A DNA stretch of 64,000 nt from Achromobacter xylosoxidans (GCF_001457475.1 NZ_LN831029.1:3100001-3164000), one strand, 5' to 3'; positions 1-9,284 are shown, numbered from the stretch's first letter. The notes: generated by a model from the sequence alone, not told the origin. Translations and numbers: made by a program.

Positions 1-177
1 GCAAATGCCGCCGGCGCGCGCGTCGACTGCCTTTCAAAGCTCCACACAATGGGTCAAATGCGTGAAATCCGGGTTGGCCACACTGTGCGGACCCGAGGGG
101 CGGTGCGGGCGGTTTCGCCGCCACCCGCCATGCCGTCCCCCGGGCTCCCCGTGTGATTGCCCCGGAGTCCAAGCGCG

Positions 178-639
178 ATGAAAGCAGGCCGGTTCATGAC
201 GGATAGGCAGTACCCGCCCAGGCGCCGGCAGCGTGGTTTCACGCTGATCGAGATCATGGTGGTGATCGTCATCATGGGTATCCTGGCGGCGCTGATCGTG
301 CCGCGGCTGCTGGACCGGCCCGACCAGGCGCGCGCGGTGGCGGCGCGCCAGGACATCAGCGCGCTGATGCAGGCGCTCAAGCTGTACCGGCTCGACAACG
401 GCAGTTACCCCAATACCGAGCAGGGCCTGCGCGCCCTGGTCGAACGACCGGCTTCGGGGCCGGGCGCCTCGAGCGCCTGGCGCGCCTACTTGGACCGCCT
501 GCCGAATGACCCCTGGGGCCACCCGTATCAATACCTGAACCCCGGCACCCGGGGCGAGATCGACGTGTTTTCGCTGGGCGCGGACGGCAAGCCGGATGGA
601 GACGCGGGCAATGCCGACATCGGTTCCTGGCAGCTGTGA
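178..639 (+). CDS. gspG: T2SS major pseudopilin GspG (HxcT-like)
   Basis: Major pseudopilin that polymerises into the periplasmic piston of the type II secretion system. The prepilin motif QRG/FTLIE places cleavage after Gly20, with the conserved Glu at mature position 5, followed by a long hydrophobic helix. The GspG C-terminal signature is present (NGSYPNTEQGL, NDPWGHPYQY, DVFSLGADGKPDG). I chose ATG 178 because GGAG at 164-167 is well placed before it; a TTG at 157 and an ATG at 196 are in frame. It is the first gene of a G-K-L-M-x-E-F run, and gspK starts inside its 3' end. The order matches hxcT-X-Y-Z-Q-R-S of Pseudomonas aeruginosa. Confidence 0.95.
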   Translation: MKAGRFMTDRQYPPRRRQRGFTLIEIMVVIVIMGILAALIVPRLLDRPDQARAVAARQDISALMQALKLYRLDNGSYPNTEQGLRALVERPASGPGASSAWRAYLDRLPNDPWGHPYQYLNPGTRGEIDVFSLGADGKPDGDAGNADIGSWQL

Positions 640-1606
640 CCGGCAGCGCGGCATGGCGGTGATCAGCGCCTTGCTGGTGGTGGCGGCGGTGACGATGATC
701 GTCGCGTCGTTGCTGCAGCGCCAGGACACTTTCCTGCGCGCGGTGCAGGCGGCGCAGACGCGCGCCCAGGCCCAGGCCGTGCTCGAAGCCGGGCTGGGCC
801 TGGCGCGCCAGTTGCTGCGGGAGGACAGCCGGCGCCAGGCCGCGACACGCGCCGATGGCGACTGGGCCGCGCCCATCATCGACACGCGTCTGCAACCGCC
901 CGGCCGCGATACCGCCTTCGTCGGCCGGCTGGAGGACGAGCAGGGCAAGTTCAACCTGCGCAACCTGGTGTTCGAAGGACGGCTGCACCAGGACGGCGTG
1001 GAGGAACTGCTGCGCCTGTGCGCCCTGGTTGGCGTGGCGCCCGAGGTGGGCATGGCCATCGCCCAGCGCATGCTCGATTCGCAGCCGGGGGCGGCGTCGG
1101 GCGCGGTGCTGCCGGCGCCGCGCGGCCTGGAGGAGCTTGCCGGCGTGGCGGGCGTGGACGCGGCGGTGCTGGCGCGGCTGCGGCGCCATGTGACGGTGCT
1201 GCCGCGCGTCACCCTGGTCAACGTCAACACCGCCAGCGCCGAAGTCATCGCGGCGCGCGTGCCGGGCATGTCGCTGGAGCAGGCCAGGGCCATGGTGGCG
1301 CAGCGCGACGGCGGCCTCTGGTTCGTCAACCAGGGCGACTTCGCCAATCGCCTGGCCAGCGCCAGCGGCGCCGGACAGGCCGCGGGCGCCGATACAGGCA
1401 ACAACGCAAGCGGCAACGCCAGCAACAACGCCCGCGGCGACACCCCCGTGGCGGCGCCGCAAGCGCCGCGCGTGGCGGTGGCCAGCGGTTGGTTCACCTT
1501 GACCGGCGCGGCCCGGCTGGGCGGCGCGATCCTGCCGTTGAAGGCGCTGCTGGCGCGCACCAGCGACGGCGCCTCGCGCATCGTCTGGTCGCGGGAAGGC
1601 GCGTGA
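611..1606 (+). CDS. gspK: T2SS minor pseudopilin GspK
   Basis: Minor pseudopilin thought to cap the pseudopilus tip together with GspI and GspJ. The short leader ends QRG/MAVISALLVV and the Glu5 of other pseudopilins is absent, which is normal for GspK. The 331-residue length and the motifs DEQGKFNLRNL and VNVNTASAEVIAARVPGM (helix-hairpin-like region) fit the family. A low-complexity linker of Gly, Asn and Ala lies near residues 260-280. The start at 611 overlaps gspG by 29 bases; an in-frame ATG at 596 is possible. The stop overlaps the gspL start. Confidence 0.92.
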   Translation: MPTSVPGSCDRQRGMAVISALLVVAAVTMIVASLLQRQDTFLRAVQAAQTRAQAQAVLEAGLGLARQLLREDSRRQAATRADGDWAAPIIDTRLQPPGRDTAFVGRLEDEQGKFNLRNLVFEGRLHQDGVEELLRLCALVGVAPEVGMAIAQRMLDSQPGAASGAVLPAPRGLEELAGVAGVDAAVLARLRRHVTVLPRVTLVNVNTASAEVIAARVPGMSLEQARAMVAQRDGGLWFVNQGDFANRLASASGAGQAAGADTGNNASGNASNNARGDTPVAAPQAPRVAVASGWFTLTGAARLGGAILPLKALLARTSDGASRIVWSREGA

Positions 1607-2841
1607 TGGCCTCGATCCGCGTGCTGTTGCCGCCATTGCGCATTCTCGCGGCCGATACGCCGCTGCCCCTGGCGGTGCAAGAGAAGGCCGGCTGGCGCCG
1701 CCAGGCGCCCCTGGCCCTGGCGGAACTGGGGCGGCGCTGGCCGGGCGCGCGCGTCACCGTTTTCCTGCATCCCGAAGACCTCACGCTGACGTCGGTGTCG
1801 TTGCCGCCGCTGACGCGGGCCCGCTTGCGGATCGCGGTGGAAGGCGCGATCGAACCGCTGGCGCTGGGGGAACCCGACACCTTGCGCATCGGCCACGGCG
1901 CCCGCGACGCCGATGGGTGGGTCGCCGTGGCCTGGGTCGACGCCCAGGCGGCCGCGGATGCGCAGTCGTTGCTCTCCGCCAACGGATTGTCGCTGGCGGC
2001 CTTCGCGCCGACGCCGTTGTGGCTGCCCGAGACCGCGTCGGGCTGGACGCTGTATTGCCTGGATGGCTACCTGGTGGCGCGCCAGCCCGACGGACGCGGC
2101 GCGCTGTATGCGCGGGAAATGACCGATGACGACACGCCGTCGACACTGGCGCGGACGTTGGGGCCGGACGCCGCCGCTTGCGCCGCCGGCGCCCGCCAGT
2201 GGATCGGCGCCGTGCCGGCGCAGTGGCGTGGCGATGCGCCCGACCCGGTGTTGCCGGAGGCGGCCTGCGGCGTGATGGCCGATATCCCCTGGAGCATCGC
2301 GGCCGCCGCCGACGGCCATGCGGCGGCCGGCGCATGGGGCTGGGGCAGGGCGACCGCGCTGGCCATGGCTGCGGCCGCGGTATGGATGGCCGGCCTGGCA
2401 TTGCAGGCAACCCGGTTGGAACATGGCGCGCAGGCCCTGCGCCAGCAACAGGCGCAGGCGTTGCGCCAGGTGTTTCCGTCGATCACCACGGTGGTCGATC
2501 CGCTGGCGCAGGCGCGCCGGCAATTGGCCGCGCGCCGCGCCGGCACGGGCGATGACTGGCGCGAACTCGGGTTCCTGTTGCGGGCGGCGCGCGAACACAT
2601 GGCCTTCGCCGCGGGCGACGTGCTGGCCTGGCGCTACGAGGCGGGCGGCCTGGAGCTGGACATGCCGCCCGCGGCCCGTCCCGGGACGCCGGATGCGCCC
2701 GCCGACGGCAAGCCGGCGGCTACGCCCGGCTGGGTCCAGGCGGCGCGCCAGGCGGGCTTGGCGGTCCAGGCCACCGCGACCGGTTGGCGCCTGCGCCGCG
2801 CGCCGGCGGATGCCGAGGCCGGGAAGGCGGAACGCTCATGA
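1606..2841 (+). CDS. gspL: T2SS inner-membrane assembly protein GspL
   Basis: Bitopic platform protein that links the ATPase GspE to GspM. The N-terminal ~240 residues form the actin-like cytoplasmic part, a single membrane helix lies near residues 245-265 (WGRATALAMAAAAVWMAGLA), and a ferredoxin-like periplasmic part follows. ATG 1606 overlaps the gspK stop (TGATG arrangement). The 411-residue length is normal. The sequence is divergent, so the call rests on topology, position and the C-terminal pattern rather than on a catalytic motif. Confidence 0.88.
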   Translation: MASIRVLLPPLRILAADTPLPLAVQEKAGWRRQAPLALAELGRRWPGARVTVFLHPEDLTLTSVSLPPLTRARLRIAVEGAIEPLALGEPDTLRIGHGARDADGWVAVAWVDAQAAADAQSLLSANGLSLAAFAPTPLWLPETASGWTLYCLDGYLVARQPDGRGALYAREMTDDDTPSTLARTLGPDAAACAAGARQWIGAVPAQWRGDAPDPVLPEAACGVMADIPWSIAAAADGHAAAGAWGWGRATALAMAAAAVWMAGLALQATRLEHGAQALRQQQAQALRQVFPSITTVVDPLAQARRQLAARRAGTGDDWRELGFLLRAAREHMAFAAGDVLAWRYEAGGLELDMPPAARPGTPDAPADGKPAATPGWVQAARQAGLAVQATATGWRLRRAPADAEAGKAERS

Positions 2842-3434
2842 CGCTGGCGCCTCCTCCCAGACCGCTGGGCCTGCCGGCGCTTTGGCGCGGTCGCTGGCGC
2901 GCGCGCCGCCAGGCCTGGCAAGCCCGCGGCGTGGCGGCCTGGACGCGCCTGTCGCACAGCGAAAAGCGCCTGCTGGCGCTTTGTGCCTGCGTCGTCGGCG
3001 CGGCGCTGTGCTGGCTGGCGGTGATCGAACCGTCGCTGGCGCGCATCGAGCGCAGCCGGCAAGCGCTGCGGCAGCTGGAAGCGGGCGCGCGCGAACTCGA
3101 TGCCGTATTGCGCCAGGCCGGCCCGCCGCCAAAGGCGCGGCAGGCGACGGTGTCGGCCGAAACACTGGGCCGCTGGCTCGATGCGGCCGGACTGGCGGGC
3201 CGCTACGAGGTCAGCGCCGACGCCGCCGGCGCCTGGCGCATTCGCTTCGACCACGCGCCCGCCGCGCCGCTGGCGGCCTGGCTGCTGGCCGGCCCGGCGC
3301 CGTTGCCGCTGGCGTTGACGCGCGTCGAGCTGCAACGCCAGGACGAAGCCGAGCCCGCCGAGCCTGGCGTAGCGCCGGGCGAAGGCCTGGCCGGCGTGGT
3401 GCTGCTCGGTCCCATTTCCCCCAACGAAAGGTAA
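2838..3434 (+). CDS. gspM: T2SS inner-membrane protein GspM
   Basis: Small bitopic inner-membrane protein partnering GspL. After a basic, cytoplasmic N-terminus a single hydrophobic helix (around residues 48-65) follows HSEKRLLALCACVV, then a periplasmic domain (IERSRQALRQLEAGARELD). ATG 2838 overlaps the gspL stop by four bases (ATGA), which fixes the start. It is 198 residues long, typical for GspM. In the Pseudomonas hxc cluster the next gene is the secretin hxcQ; here it is a 58-codon ORF. Confidence 0.88.
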   Translation: MTLAPPPRPLGLPALWRGRWRARRQAWQARGVAAWTRLSHSEKRLLALCACVVGAALCWLAVIEPSLARIERSRQALRQLEAGARELDAVLRQAGPPPKARQATVSAETLGRWLDAAGLAGRYEVSADAAGAWRIRFDHAPAAPLAAWLLAGPAPLPLALTRVELQRQDEAEPAEPGVAPGEGLAGVVLLGPISPNER

Positions 3435-3438
3435 TCCC

Positions 3439-3615
3439 GTGACGCAGTACCCCTTGCAGCGCACCGTCTACCGCGCGTCCGCCCGCCGCACCGCCGCCAG
3501 CATGGCCAAGCTGCTGGCGCTGGCGGGGTGCGCGTCCCAGCAACGGCAGGCTGGTCCCGTGGCCGAGGTATCGATCGACCGCGTGCCGCCCCTGGCATCG
3601 TCGTTGGCGCCATGA
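3439..3615 (+). CDS. 58-residue predicted lipoprotein in the GspD/HxcQ secretin position
   Basis: A short ORF starts with GTG four bases after the gspM stop, behind a good ribosome site (GAAAGG, 3426-3431), and ends in an ATGA overlap with gspE, so it looks translationally integrated. A basic N-terminal stretch precedes [14 protein letters not shown], a lipobox (LALAGC), then about 28 residues with no recognisable domain. P. aeruginosa Hxc uses a lipid-anchored secretin (HxcQ) encoded exactly between hxcZ (M) and hxcR (E). My inference is that this is either an in-frame remnant of a liposecretin gene that kept its leader, or a genuine small pilotin-like lipoprotein. No secretin domain is present. 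Confidence 0.6.
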   Translation: MTQYPLQRTVYRASARRTAASMAKLLALAGCASQQRQAGPVAEVSIDRVPPLASSLAP

Positions 3616-5057
3616 ACGCGCGCGATGCCAGCCCGCGTCACAAGCTGCCCTATGCCTGGGCGCGGCAGCACCGGGCGCTGCTGCAGTGGCAGGGCGGGGG
3701 TGTCGGCGAACTGATCATCACCGACCAGACGCCGGCCTGGGCCGTGATCGAGGCGCGGCGTCGCCATGGCCCCATGGCGCTGCGCCGCGCCGCCGACGCC
3801 GAGTTCGACGGGCTGCTGGCCGCCGCCTACGCCGATGCCGGCGACGCCGCCTCGGTGGTCGGCGCGGCCGAGAACGAGGTCGACCTGGACCGCCTGCTGC
3901 ACGAGATGCCCGAGGTCACCGACCTGCTGGACGCGCAGGACGACGCGCCGGTGATCCGCATGATCAACGCGCTCTTCACGCAGGCCGCGCGCGACGGCGC
4001 CAGCGACATCCACATCGAGCCCTATGAAACCCATTCGGTGGTGCGCTACCGGGTCGACGGCGGGCTGCGCGACGTGGTCAGCCCGCGCAAGGCGTTGCAC
4101 GGCGCGCTGATCTCGCGCATCAAGATCATGGCGCACCTGGACATCGCCGAAAAACGGCTGCCGCAGGACGGGCGCATCGCGCTGCGCGTGGGCGGCCGGC
4201 CGATCGACATCCGCGTTTCCACCGTGCCCACCGGCCACGGCGAACGCGCGGTGCTGCGCCTGCTGGACAAGGAGGCCGGCCGCCTGCGGCTGGAGAAGCT
4301 GGGCATGGCGCCGGGCGTGCTGCGCGAACTGGATCGCCTGGTGCACCAGCCGCATGGCATCGTGCTGGTCACCGGGCCCACCGGCAGCGGCAAGACCACC
4401 ACGCTGTATGCCGCGCTGGGCCAGATCGACGCCGCCACCTCGAACGTGCTGACGGTCGAGGATCCGGTGGAATACGACCTGCCGGGCATCAGCCAGATCC
4501 AGGTCAACGCCAAGATCGACATGAGCTTCGCGGTGGCGCTGCGCGCCATCCTGCGGCAGGACCCGGACGTCATCATGATCGGCGAGATCCGCGACCTGGA
4601 GACCGCGCAGATCGCGGTGCAGGCCTCGCTGACGGGCCACCTGGTGCTGGCCACGCTGCACACCAACGATGCCGTTTCGGCGCTGACGCGGCTGACCGAC
4701 ATGGGCGTGGAACGCTTCCTGCTGGCCTCGTCGCTGCTGGGCGTGCTGGCGCAGCGCCTGGTGCGGCGCCTGTGCCCGGACTGCCGCCGGCCATCGCCGC
4801 AGGAACCGGGCCTGTTCGAGCCCGTGGGTTGTCCGGCCTGCAACCACACGGGTTATCGCGGCCGCACCGGCATCCACGAGTTGTACATCGTCGATGACGC
4901 CCAGCGCGGCCTGATCCACGAGGGCGCCGGCGAACAGCAGCTGCGCGTGGCCGCGCAGCGCGCCGGCATGAAGCTGATGCGCGAGGACGGCGAACGCTGG
5001 GTGCTTGCCGGCCAGACCTCGCGCGAGGAAATCATCCGCGTCACGCGGGACGGGTAG
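3612..5057 (+). CDS. gspE: T2SS assembly ATPase GspE (HxcR-like)
   Basis: Cytoplasmic hexameric ATPase that powers pseudopilus assembly. Features in order: N-terminal GspL-binding region, N2 domain, Walker [11 protein letters not shown] at about residues 255-264, Walker B region (VIMIGEIRD) and His box ([13 protein letters not shown]), then the tetracysteine zinc motif with Cys388, Cys391, Cys407 and Cys410. All key residues are present. It is 481 residues long. ATG 3612 overlaps the stop of the upstream small lipoprotein ORF; gspF follows after eight bases. Confidence 0.95.
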   Translation: MNARDASPRHKLPYAWARQHRALLQWQGGGVGELIITDQTPAWAVIEARRRHGPMALRRAADAEFDGLLAAAYADAGDAASVVGAAENEVDLDRLLHEMPEVTDLLDAQDDAPVIRMINALFTQAARDGASDIHIEPYETHSVVRYRVDGGLRDVVSPRKALHGALISRIKIMAHLDIAEKRLPQDGRIALRVGGRPIDIRVSTVPTGHGERAVLRLLDKEAGRLRLEKLGMAPGVLRELDRLVHQPHGIVLVTGPTGSGKTTTLYAALGQIDAATSNVLTVEDPVEYDLPGISQIQVNAKIDMSFAVALRAILRQDPDVIMIGEIRDLETAQIAVQASLTGHLVLATLHTNDAVSALTRLTDMGVERFLLASSLLGVLAQRLVRRLCPDCRRPSPQEPGLFEPVGCPACNHTGYRGRTGIHELYIVDDAQRGLIHEGAGEQQLRVAAQRAGMKLMREDGERWVLAGQTSREEIIRVTRDG

Positions 5058-5065
5058 GGCGAATC

Positions 5066-6274
5066 ATGCCGGATTTTCGTTTCGAAGCGGCCGACGCGCT
5101 CGGCAGGATCCAGCGCGGCGTGTTGAGCGCCGACAGCGCCCGCGCCGCCCGCGCGCAGCTGCGGGCCCAGGGGCTGACCGCGCTGGCGGTGCGCCTGTCG
5201 GCCCGGCGCGGAGCCGGCTCGGCGGAGCTGTTCGCCGCGCGGCTGTCCGACAGCGATCTGGCCTGGGCCACGCGCCAGCTTGCCAGCCTGCTGGCCGCCG
5301 GGCTGCCGCTGGAAGGCGCGCTGTCGGCCACCGTCGAGCAGGCCGAAAAGAAGCATATCGCCGCCACGTTTTCCGGCGTGCGCGCCGACGTGCGCGGCGG
5401 GCAACGCTTTTCCGATGCCCTGAGCGCCCGGCCGCGCGATTTCCCGCCGATCTACCGCGCCCTGATCAAGGCCGGCGAGGACTCCGGCGACCTGGCCCGC
5501 ATCATGGAACGGCTGGCCGACTACATCGAGGGGCGCAATGCGCTGCGCTCGAAAGTGCTGACCGCGTTCATCTATCCGGCCATCGTCGGGGTGGTGTCGA
5601 TCTGCATCGTGGTGTTCCTGCTGGCCTACGTCGTGCCGCAGGTGGTCAGCGCCTTTTCGCAGGCCCGCCAGGAGCTGCCCTGGATCACCCGCGCCATGCT
5701 CGCCGCCAGCGATTACGTGCGCGCCTGGGGCGGCTTGAACGCGCTGGTCGCGGCGCTGCTGTTCGGCCTGTGGCGCCTGTCGCAGCGCGCCGAGGCGGCG
5801 CGGCTCGCGTGGCACGGGCGCATCCTGCGGCTGCCGATGATCGGCCGCTTCGCGCTGGGCGTGAACACCGCGCGTTTCGCCGCCACGCTGGCGATCCTGG
5901 CCGATGCCGGCGTGCCGCTGCTGCGCGCGCTGGACGCCGCGCGGCAGACGCTGGCCAACGACTGCCTGCGCCGCGCGGTGCTCGACGCCACCGAACGCAT
6001 CGAAGGCGGGTCGGGCCTGGGCGCGGCGCTGCGCCAGCAGAAGGTGTTTCCGCCGCTGCTCTGCCACCTGGTCGCCAGCGGCGAGAAGACCGGCACGCTG
6101 GCGCGCATGCTGGACCGCGCCGCGCAGACGCTGTCCGCCGACATCGAGCGGCGCGCCATGGCCATGACGGCGATGCTCGAACCGCTGATGATCCTGATCA
6201 TGGGCGGGGTGGTGCTGACCATCGTGCTGGCGGTGATGCTGCCGATCATGGAGATCAACCAGATGGTGGGCTGA
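5066..6274 (+). CDS. gspF: T2SS inner-membrane platform protein GspF
   Basis: Polytopic platform protein that couples GspE to pseudopilus growth. It has the tandem GspF domains: the first around residues 65-190 with GEDSGDLARIMERLADYIE, the second around 265-390 with GEKTGTLARMLDRAA. Membrane helices include one near residues 165-190 and one at the C-terminus (MILIMGGVVLTIVLAVML). Its 402-residue length is standard. It ends the first T2SS block; a 244-base regulatory gap follows. Confidence 0.95.
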   Translation: MPDFRFEAADALGRIQRGVLSADSARAARAQLRAQGLTALAVRLSARRGAGSAELFAARLSDSDLAWATRQLASLLAAGLPLEGALSATVEQAEKKHIAATFSGVRADVRGGQRFSDALSARPRDFPPIYRALIKAGEDSGDLARIMERLADYIEGRNALRSKVLTAFIYPAIVGVVSICIVVFLLAYVVPQVVSAFSQARQELPWITRAMLAASDYVRAWGGLNALVAALLFGLWRLSQRAEAARLAWHGRILRLPMIGRFALGVNTARFAATLAILADAGVPLLRALDAARQTLANDCLRRAVLDATERIEGGSGLGAALRQQKVFPPLLCHLVASGEKTGTLARMLDRAAQTLSADIERRAMAMTAMLEPLMILIMGGVVLTIVLAVMLPIMEINQMVG

Positions 6275-6518
6275 GACGGTATCGACACGCGCGCCGCAAC
6301 GTGAAAGCGCAATCCGCGCGGGCGTGGCGAACTCCGCACATCTCCGCACATTCTTACCTCACTCCACACCTTTTTTCCCGTCGCTGTCACCTCGTCTGAT
6401 CAACATGTCTCCAACGCGTCAGGCCGGTCTTTGCAGAGCGCCGCCGGATGCGTTCTCGGGTCCATTCGTTCTTTTCTCCCCACGCAGTTCTCTCCTAAAC
6501 GAGTGCAAGGAGCAAGAC
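6275..6518 (+). promoter_or_regulatory. Regulatory gap before DING-1 with conserved block 6354-6392
   Basis: The 244-base gap holds direct repeats CTCCGCACA at 6332-6340 and 6342-6350, then a block at 6354-6392: TTAC, two variable bases, then CACTCCACACC, TTTTTTCCCG, T, CGCTGTCACCT. The same block occurs at 9116-9154 before the giant adhesin gene (31 of 33 core bases identical). Both blocks end roughly 130 bases before the start codon, which suggests a shared promoter or operator. CTGTCAC at 6384-6390 resembles half a Pho box, but no good second half follows. CTCCACAC also occurs at 40-47, about 140 bases before gspG. Confidence 0.6.
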
Positions 6519-7755
6519 ATGTTCAATCGCAATTCCCTGGTCGCCGCGCTGTCGGCGGTCGGCATGCTGTCCCTGTCGGGCGCCGCCCTGGCGCAACAGG
6601 TCGTGGTGTCGGGTGGCGCGACGCTGCCCCAACCGCTGTACCAGGATGAAATCAACAGCTTCCCGGCGTCGACCTTCAAGGCCTACGTCGGCAAAGGCAG
6701 CGGCGCGGGCAAGACCGCCTTCCTGACCAACAGCGCCGTCGGCTTCGACAGCACCGGCGTGGTCCACTGGATCGGCAGCGACTCGATCCTGACCCAGACC
6801 CAGATCAACGACTACCTGACGACCGGCCTGGGCAAGATCGGCAATACCTCGGGTCATGGCCCGCTGGTCCAGATCCCGTCGGTGGGCACGCCCGTGACGA
6901 TCTCGTACAAGGGGTCCCGCGGCCGGCGTCACGCTGAACAAGGCGCAGCTGTGCGGCGTGCTGTCGGGCAAGTACACCAAGTGGAGCGACGTCGGTGTCT
7001 CCTCCGGCTCGGCGCCCGACGCCTTCACGGTGATCTACCGTTCGGACAGCAGCGGCACCACCGAACTGCTGACCCGCCACCTGCAGGCCGTCTGCGGCAC
7101 CGACGCCAACGTCGCGTTCAGCGGCAAGAGCACCTTCGCCCAGGAATTCCCGGGCAACACGCCGCCGGCCAACTTCCTGGCCGCCGCCGGCAGCGGCGGC
7201 GTGGCCACGGCCATCAGCGCCCAGGCCTCGGCCATCACCTACCTGAGCCCGGATCCCTCCTTCACCGTTGCGCTCGAACAGGCCTCGCTGATCAACAAGA
7301 ACAACAGCGTGGCGTACGCGCCGACCTCGGCCAACGTCAGCACCGCCCTGGGTAGCGCGGCGGCCCTGCCGCCCGCCACCGGTGTGGTGCAACGTGACCC
7401 GGCCGGCGCCAACTGGACCGACACGAACAACCAGGCCAACCCGTTCAACTGGGTGCGTTCGACGGTCAACCCGGGTTCGGGCTACCCGATCGTGGGCTAC
7501 ACCAACTTCGTGTTCAGCCAGTGCTACACCGACGCGGCCGTGGCCACGGCGATCAAGAACTTCCTGACCACGCACTACTCGACCGCCAACTCGACGGTCG
7601 GTGGCAGCAACCCCGGCAAGATCGACCAGCACAAGCTGGTTCCGCTGACCCCGGCGAACCGCACGCGCGTGCTGGCCGCCTTCATCAACGGCACCACCGC
7701 CAACCTGAACATCAACAACGCGACGGTTTGCGGCAGCTACGCCGGCCGTGGTTGA
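6519..7755 (+). pseudogene. DING/PstS-like phosphate-binding protein, interrupted by one extra G
   Basis: ATG 6519 follows a strong site (AAGGAGCAAG) and encodes a Sec signal ending AALA/QQVVVSGGATLPQ, the hallmark start of DING-type phosphate-binding proteins. Family blocks continue (YVGKGSGAGKTAFL, VHWIGSD, SSGTTELLTRHL, SGYPIVGYTNFVFSQC) but in two frames. At the GGGG run 6911-6914 one extra G shifts the frame; the downstream frame runs to the stop at 7753-7755. Removing one G restores a product of about 411 residues that aligns with the next gene throughout. DING proteins are known T2SS (Hxc) substrates. The shift could be a true mutation, phase variation or a sequencing error. Confidence 0.85.
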
Positions 7756-7810
7756 TTTCACGATGGTTCGCTAGCACTGGCCGTCAAGGCAGAGCGGGGC
7801 GGAGCAACCG

Positions 7811-7834
7811 GCAACGGGGCTTCGCCCTTTTTTT
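7811..7834 (+). terminator. Weak intrinsic terminator after DING-1
   Basis: GGGC-TTC-GCCC (7817-7827) forms a short stem followed by seven T residues (7828-7834). It sits between the two DING genes, about 60 bases after the first stop. The stem is short, so partial termination is more likely than full. Confidence 0.4.
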
Positions 7835-7884
7835 CCAGGGCGCGGCGCTACATGCCGGCAGGCGCCCGATGCCCGGAGTTCGCC

Positions 7885-9099
7885 ATGAGCAATTACCTTC
7901 GCCGCTTCGCCACGCTGTGCCTGCTGGCCCAGGCCTGCATCCACGGCGCGGCCGCCGGCCAGACGATAGTCTCGGGCGGCGCCAGCTTGCCCCTGCCGCT
8001 GTACCAGGAGACCCTCGCCAAACTCCCGCCGGGGATTTTTCCGTCCTACGTGGGCACGGGCAGCACGGCCGGATTGCGCGCGTTCCTGCTCAATACCGCG
8101 GACACGTTCGGCCGCAACGGGGCAGTCCACTGGATTGGCAGCGAGACGCCGTTGACCCAGGCGCAGATCGCCGACTACCTGGTCCAGGGTTGGGGCCGGC
8201 AGGGCGACCCCGCCGGCCATGGGCCGTTGATCCAGATCCCGGCCGCGTATGTGGCCGTCACGATTTCCTACAAGGGCCCGTCGCAGCCCGTCACGCTGAG
8301 TTCCCGGCAGCTTTGCGCGATCTTCTCGGGCATGGTGGATCGCTGGAGCCAGTTGGGTGTGTCGGTGCCGCCCTCGCTGGACGCCTTCAAGCTGGTCTAC
8401 CGTGCAGACGGCAGCGGCACTACCGCGTTGCTGACCCGTCATCTGCGTGCCGTCTGCGAAACCGGCGGCGCCTTGCGGTTCACTGGCAAGAGTGTGTTCC
8501 GGGAGGAGTTCCCGCCCGGGCCCTTGCCGGCCCATTTCGTCGAGGCGCATGGAGACGACGGCGCCGCCGCGGCGATGGCGGGGAATGTCTCGGCCATCAC
8601 CTATATCGGACCGGACCCCGCCTACACCGCCGGGATCAAACAGGCCTGGCTGGTCAACCTGCATGATGGGGTGGCCTACCTGCCGACGTCCGCCAATGTC
8701 CTCGCGGCAATGGAATCGACCGGCGCGCCGGCGCTGCCCAACGGCACGGCGGTGGGGCGCGGTCCGGGCGCGCCGGGCTGGTCGTCGCCGGACAATCCGG
8801 GCAATCCGGCCAACTGGGTGCGGATCGTGGCGGATCCGCCCAGCGGCTATCCGATCGTGGGCTCCACCAACCTGGTGCTGAGCCAGTGCTATGCCGATAC
8901 CATCGTCACGAGCGCCTTGCGGGTGTTTCTCAAGCGCCTGTACGAGGACCCCGCGGCCATCGCCAGCCATCAGTTGGCGCCGCTGCCCGCCACGCTGCGC
9001 GCGCACCTGCTGGCCACCTTCGTCAGCCCCGCGGGGACGCCGGCGCGCTTGAACCTCGGCAATGCGGCCGTGTGCGGCGACGTCGCCGGCCGTGGCTGA
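7885..9099 (+). CDS. DING/PstS-like exported phosphate-binding protein
   Basis: Intact paralogue of the preceding frameshifted gene. The signal peptide (residues 1 to about 23, ending HGAAA) precedes QTIVSGGASLPLPLYQ, a variant of the DING N-terminus. Phosphate-binding family blocks follow: YVGTGSTAG, VHWIGSE, ADGSGTTALLTRHL (SGTT phosphate loop), AITYIGPDP, SGYPIVGSTNLVLSQCYAD, with paired cysteines. ATG 7885 is preceded by GGAG (7874-7877). It is 404 residues long. Family members bind phosphate with high affinity and some act outside the cell after T2SS export; the Pseudomonas hxc cluster is likewise followed by LapA-type genes. A role as substrate of the flanking T2SS is an inference. Confidence 0.88.
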   Translation: MSNYLRRFATLCLLAQACIHGAAAGQTIVSGGASLPLPLYQETLAKLPPGIFPSYVGTGSTAGLRAFLLNTADTFGRNGAVHWIGSETPLTQAQIADYLVQGWGRQGDPAGHGPLIQIPAAYVAVTISYKGPSQPVTLSSRQLCAIFSGMVDRWSQLGVSVPPSLDAFKLVYRADGSGTTALLTRHLRAVCETGGALRFTGKSVFREEFPPGPLPAHFVEAHGDDGAAAAMAGNVSAITYIGPDPAYTAGIKQAWLVNLHDGVAYLPTSANVLAAMESTGAPALPNGTAVGRGPGAPGWSSPDNPGNPANWVRIVADPPSGYPIVGSTNLVLSQCYADTIVTSALRVFLKRLYEDPAAIASHQLAPLPATLRAHLLATFVSPAGTPARLNLGNAAVCGDVAGRG

Positions 9100-9115
9100 G
9101 GCGCGCGCCGCACTG

Positions 9116-9158
9116 TTACGCCACTCCACACCTTTTTTCCCGCCGCTGTCATCTGGCG
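9116..9158 (+). promoter_or_regulatory. Conserved regulatory block upstream of the giant adhesin gene
   Basis: The second copy of the block seen at 6354-6392. The core CACTCCACACC then TTTTTTCCCG is identical; one base differs before CGCTGTCA and one after. CTGTCAT at 9146-9152 followed by CTGG and CGGACAC gives a Pho-box-like pair, with 7/7 and 5/7 matches to the CTGTCAT/CTGTCAC half sites. A PhoB operator or a dedicated ECF promoter are both possible. Confidence 0.55.
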
Positions 9159-9284
9159 GACACATCATTGCCGGTGTCGCGGCCATTTGCCGCGCGTTCG
9201 CGCATGCCGCGAGCGCGCCCGGCCCGGCACCCATATCGACAGCCGCCTTTCGCAGCGGCGCATACCCAGGATCAGAGATACGGC

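Noticed and set aside
1..177. A gene or gene end before gspG
   Set aside because: No frame with a plausible start, ribosome site or motif is visible in this segment; it appears to be leader sequence.
34..2598. A long leftward open frame of 854 codons opposite gspG-K-L
   Set aside because: It is Arg/Pro-rich with no domain or ribosome site and mirrors the GC-rich codons of the gsp genes on the other strand.
6383..6401. A full Pho box before DING-1
   Set aside because: Only one half site (CTGTCAC) is good; the expected second half (TCTGATC at the 11-base period) does not match.
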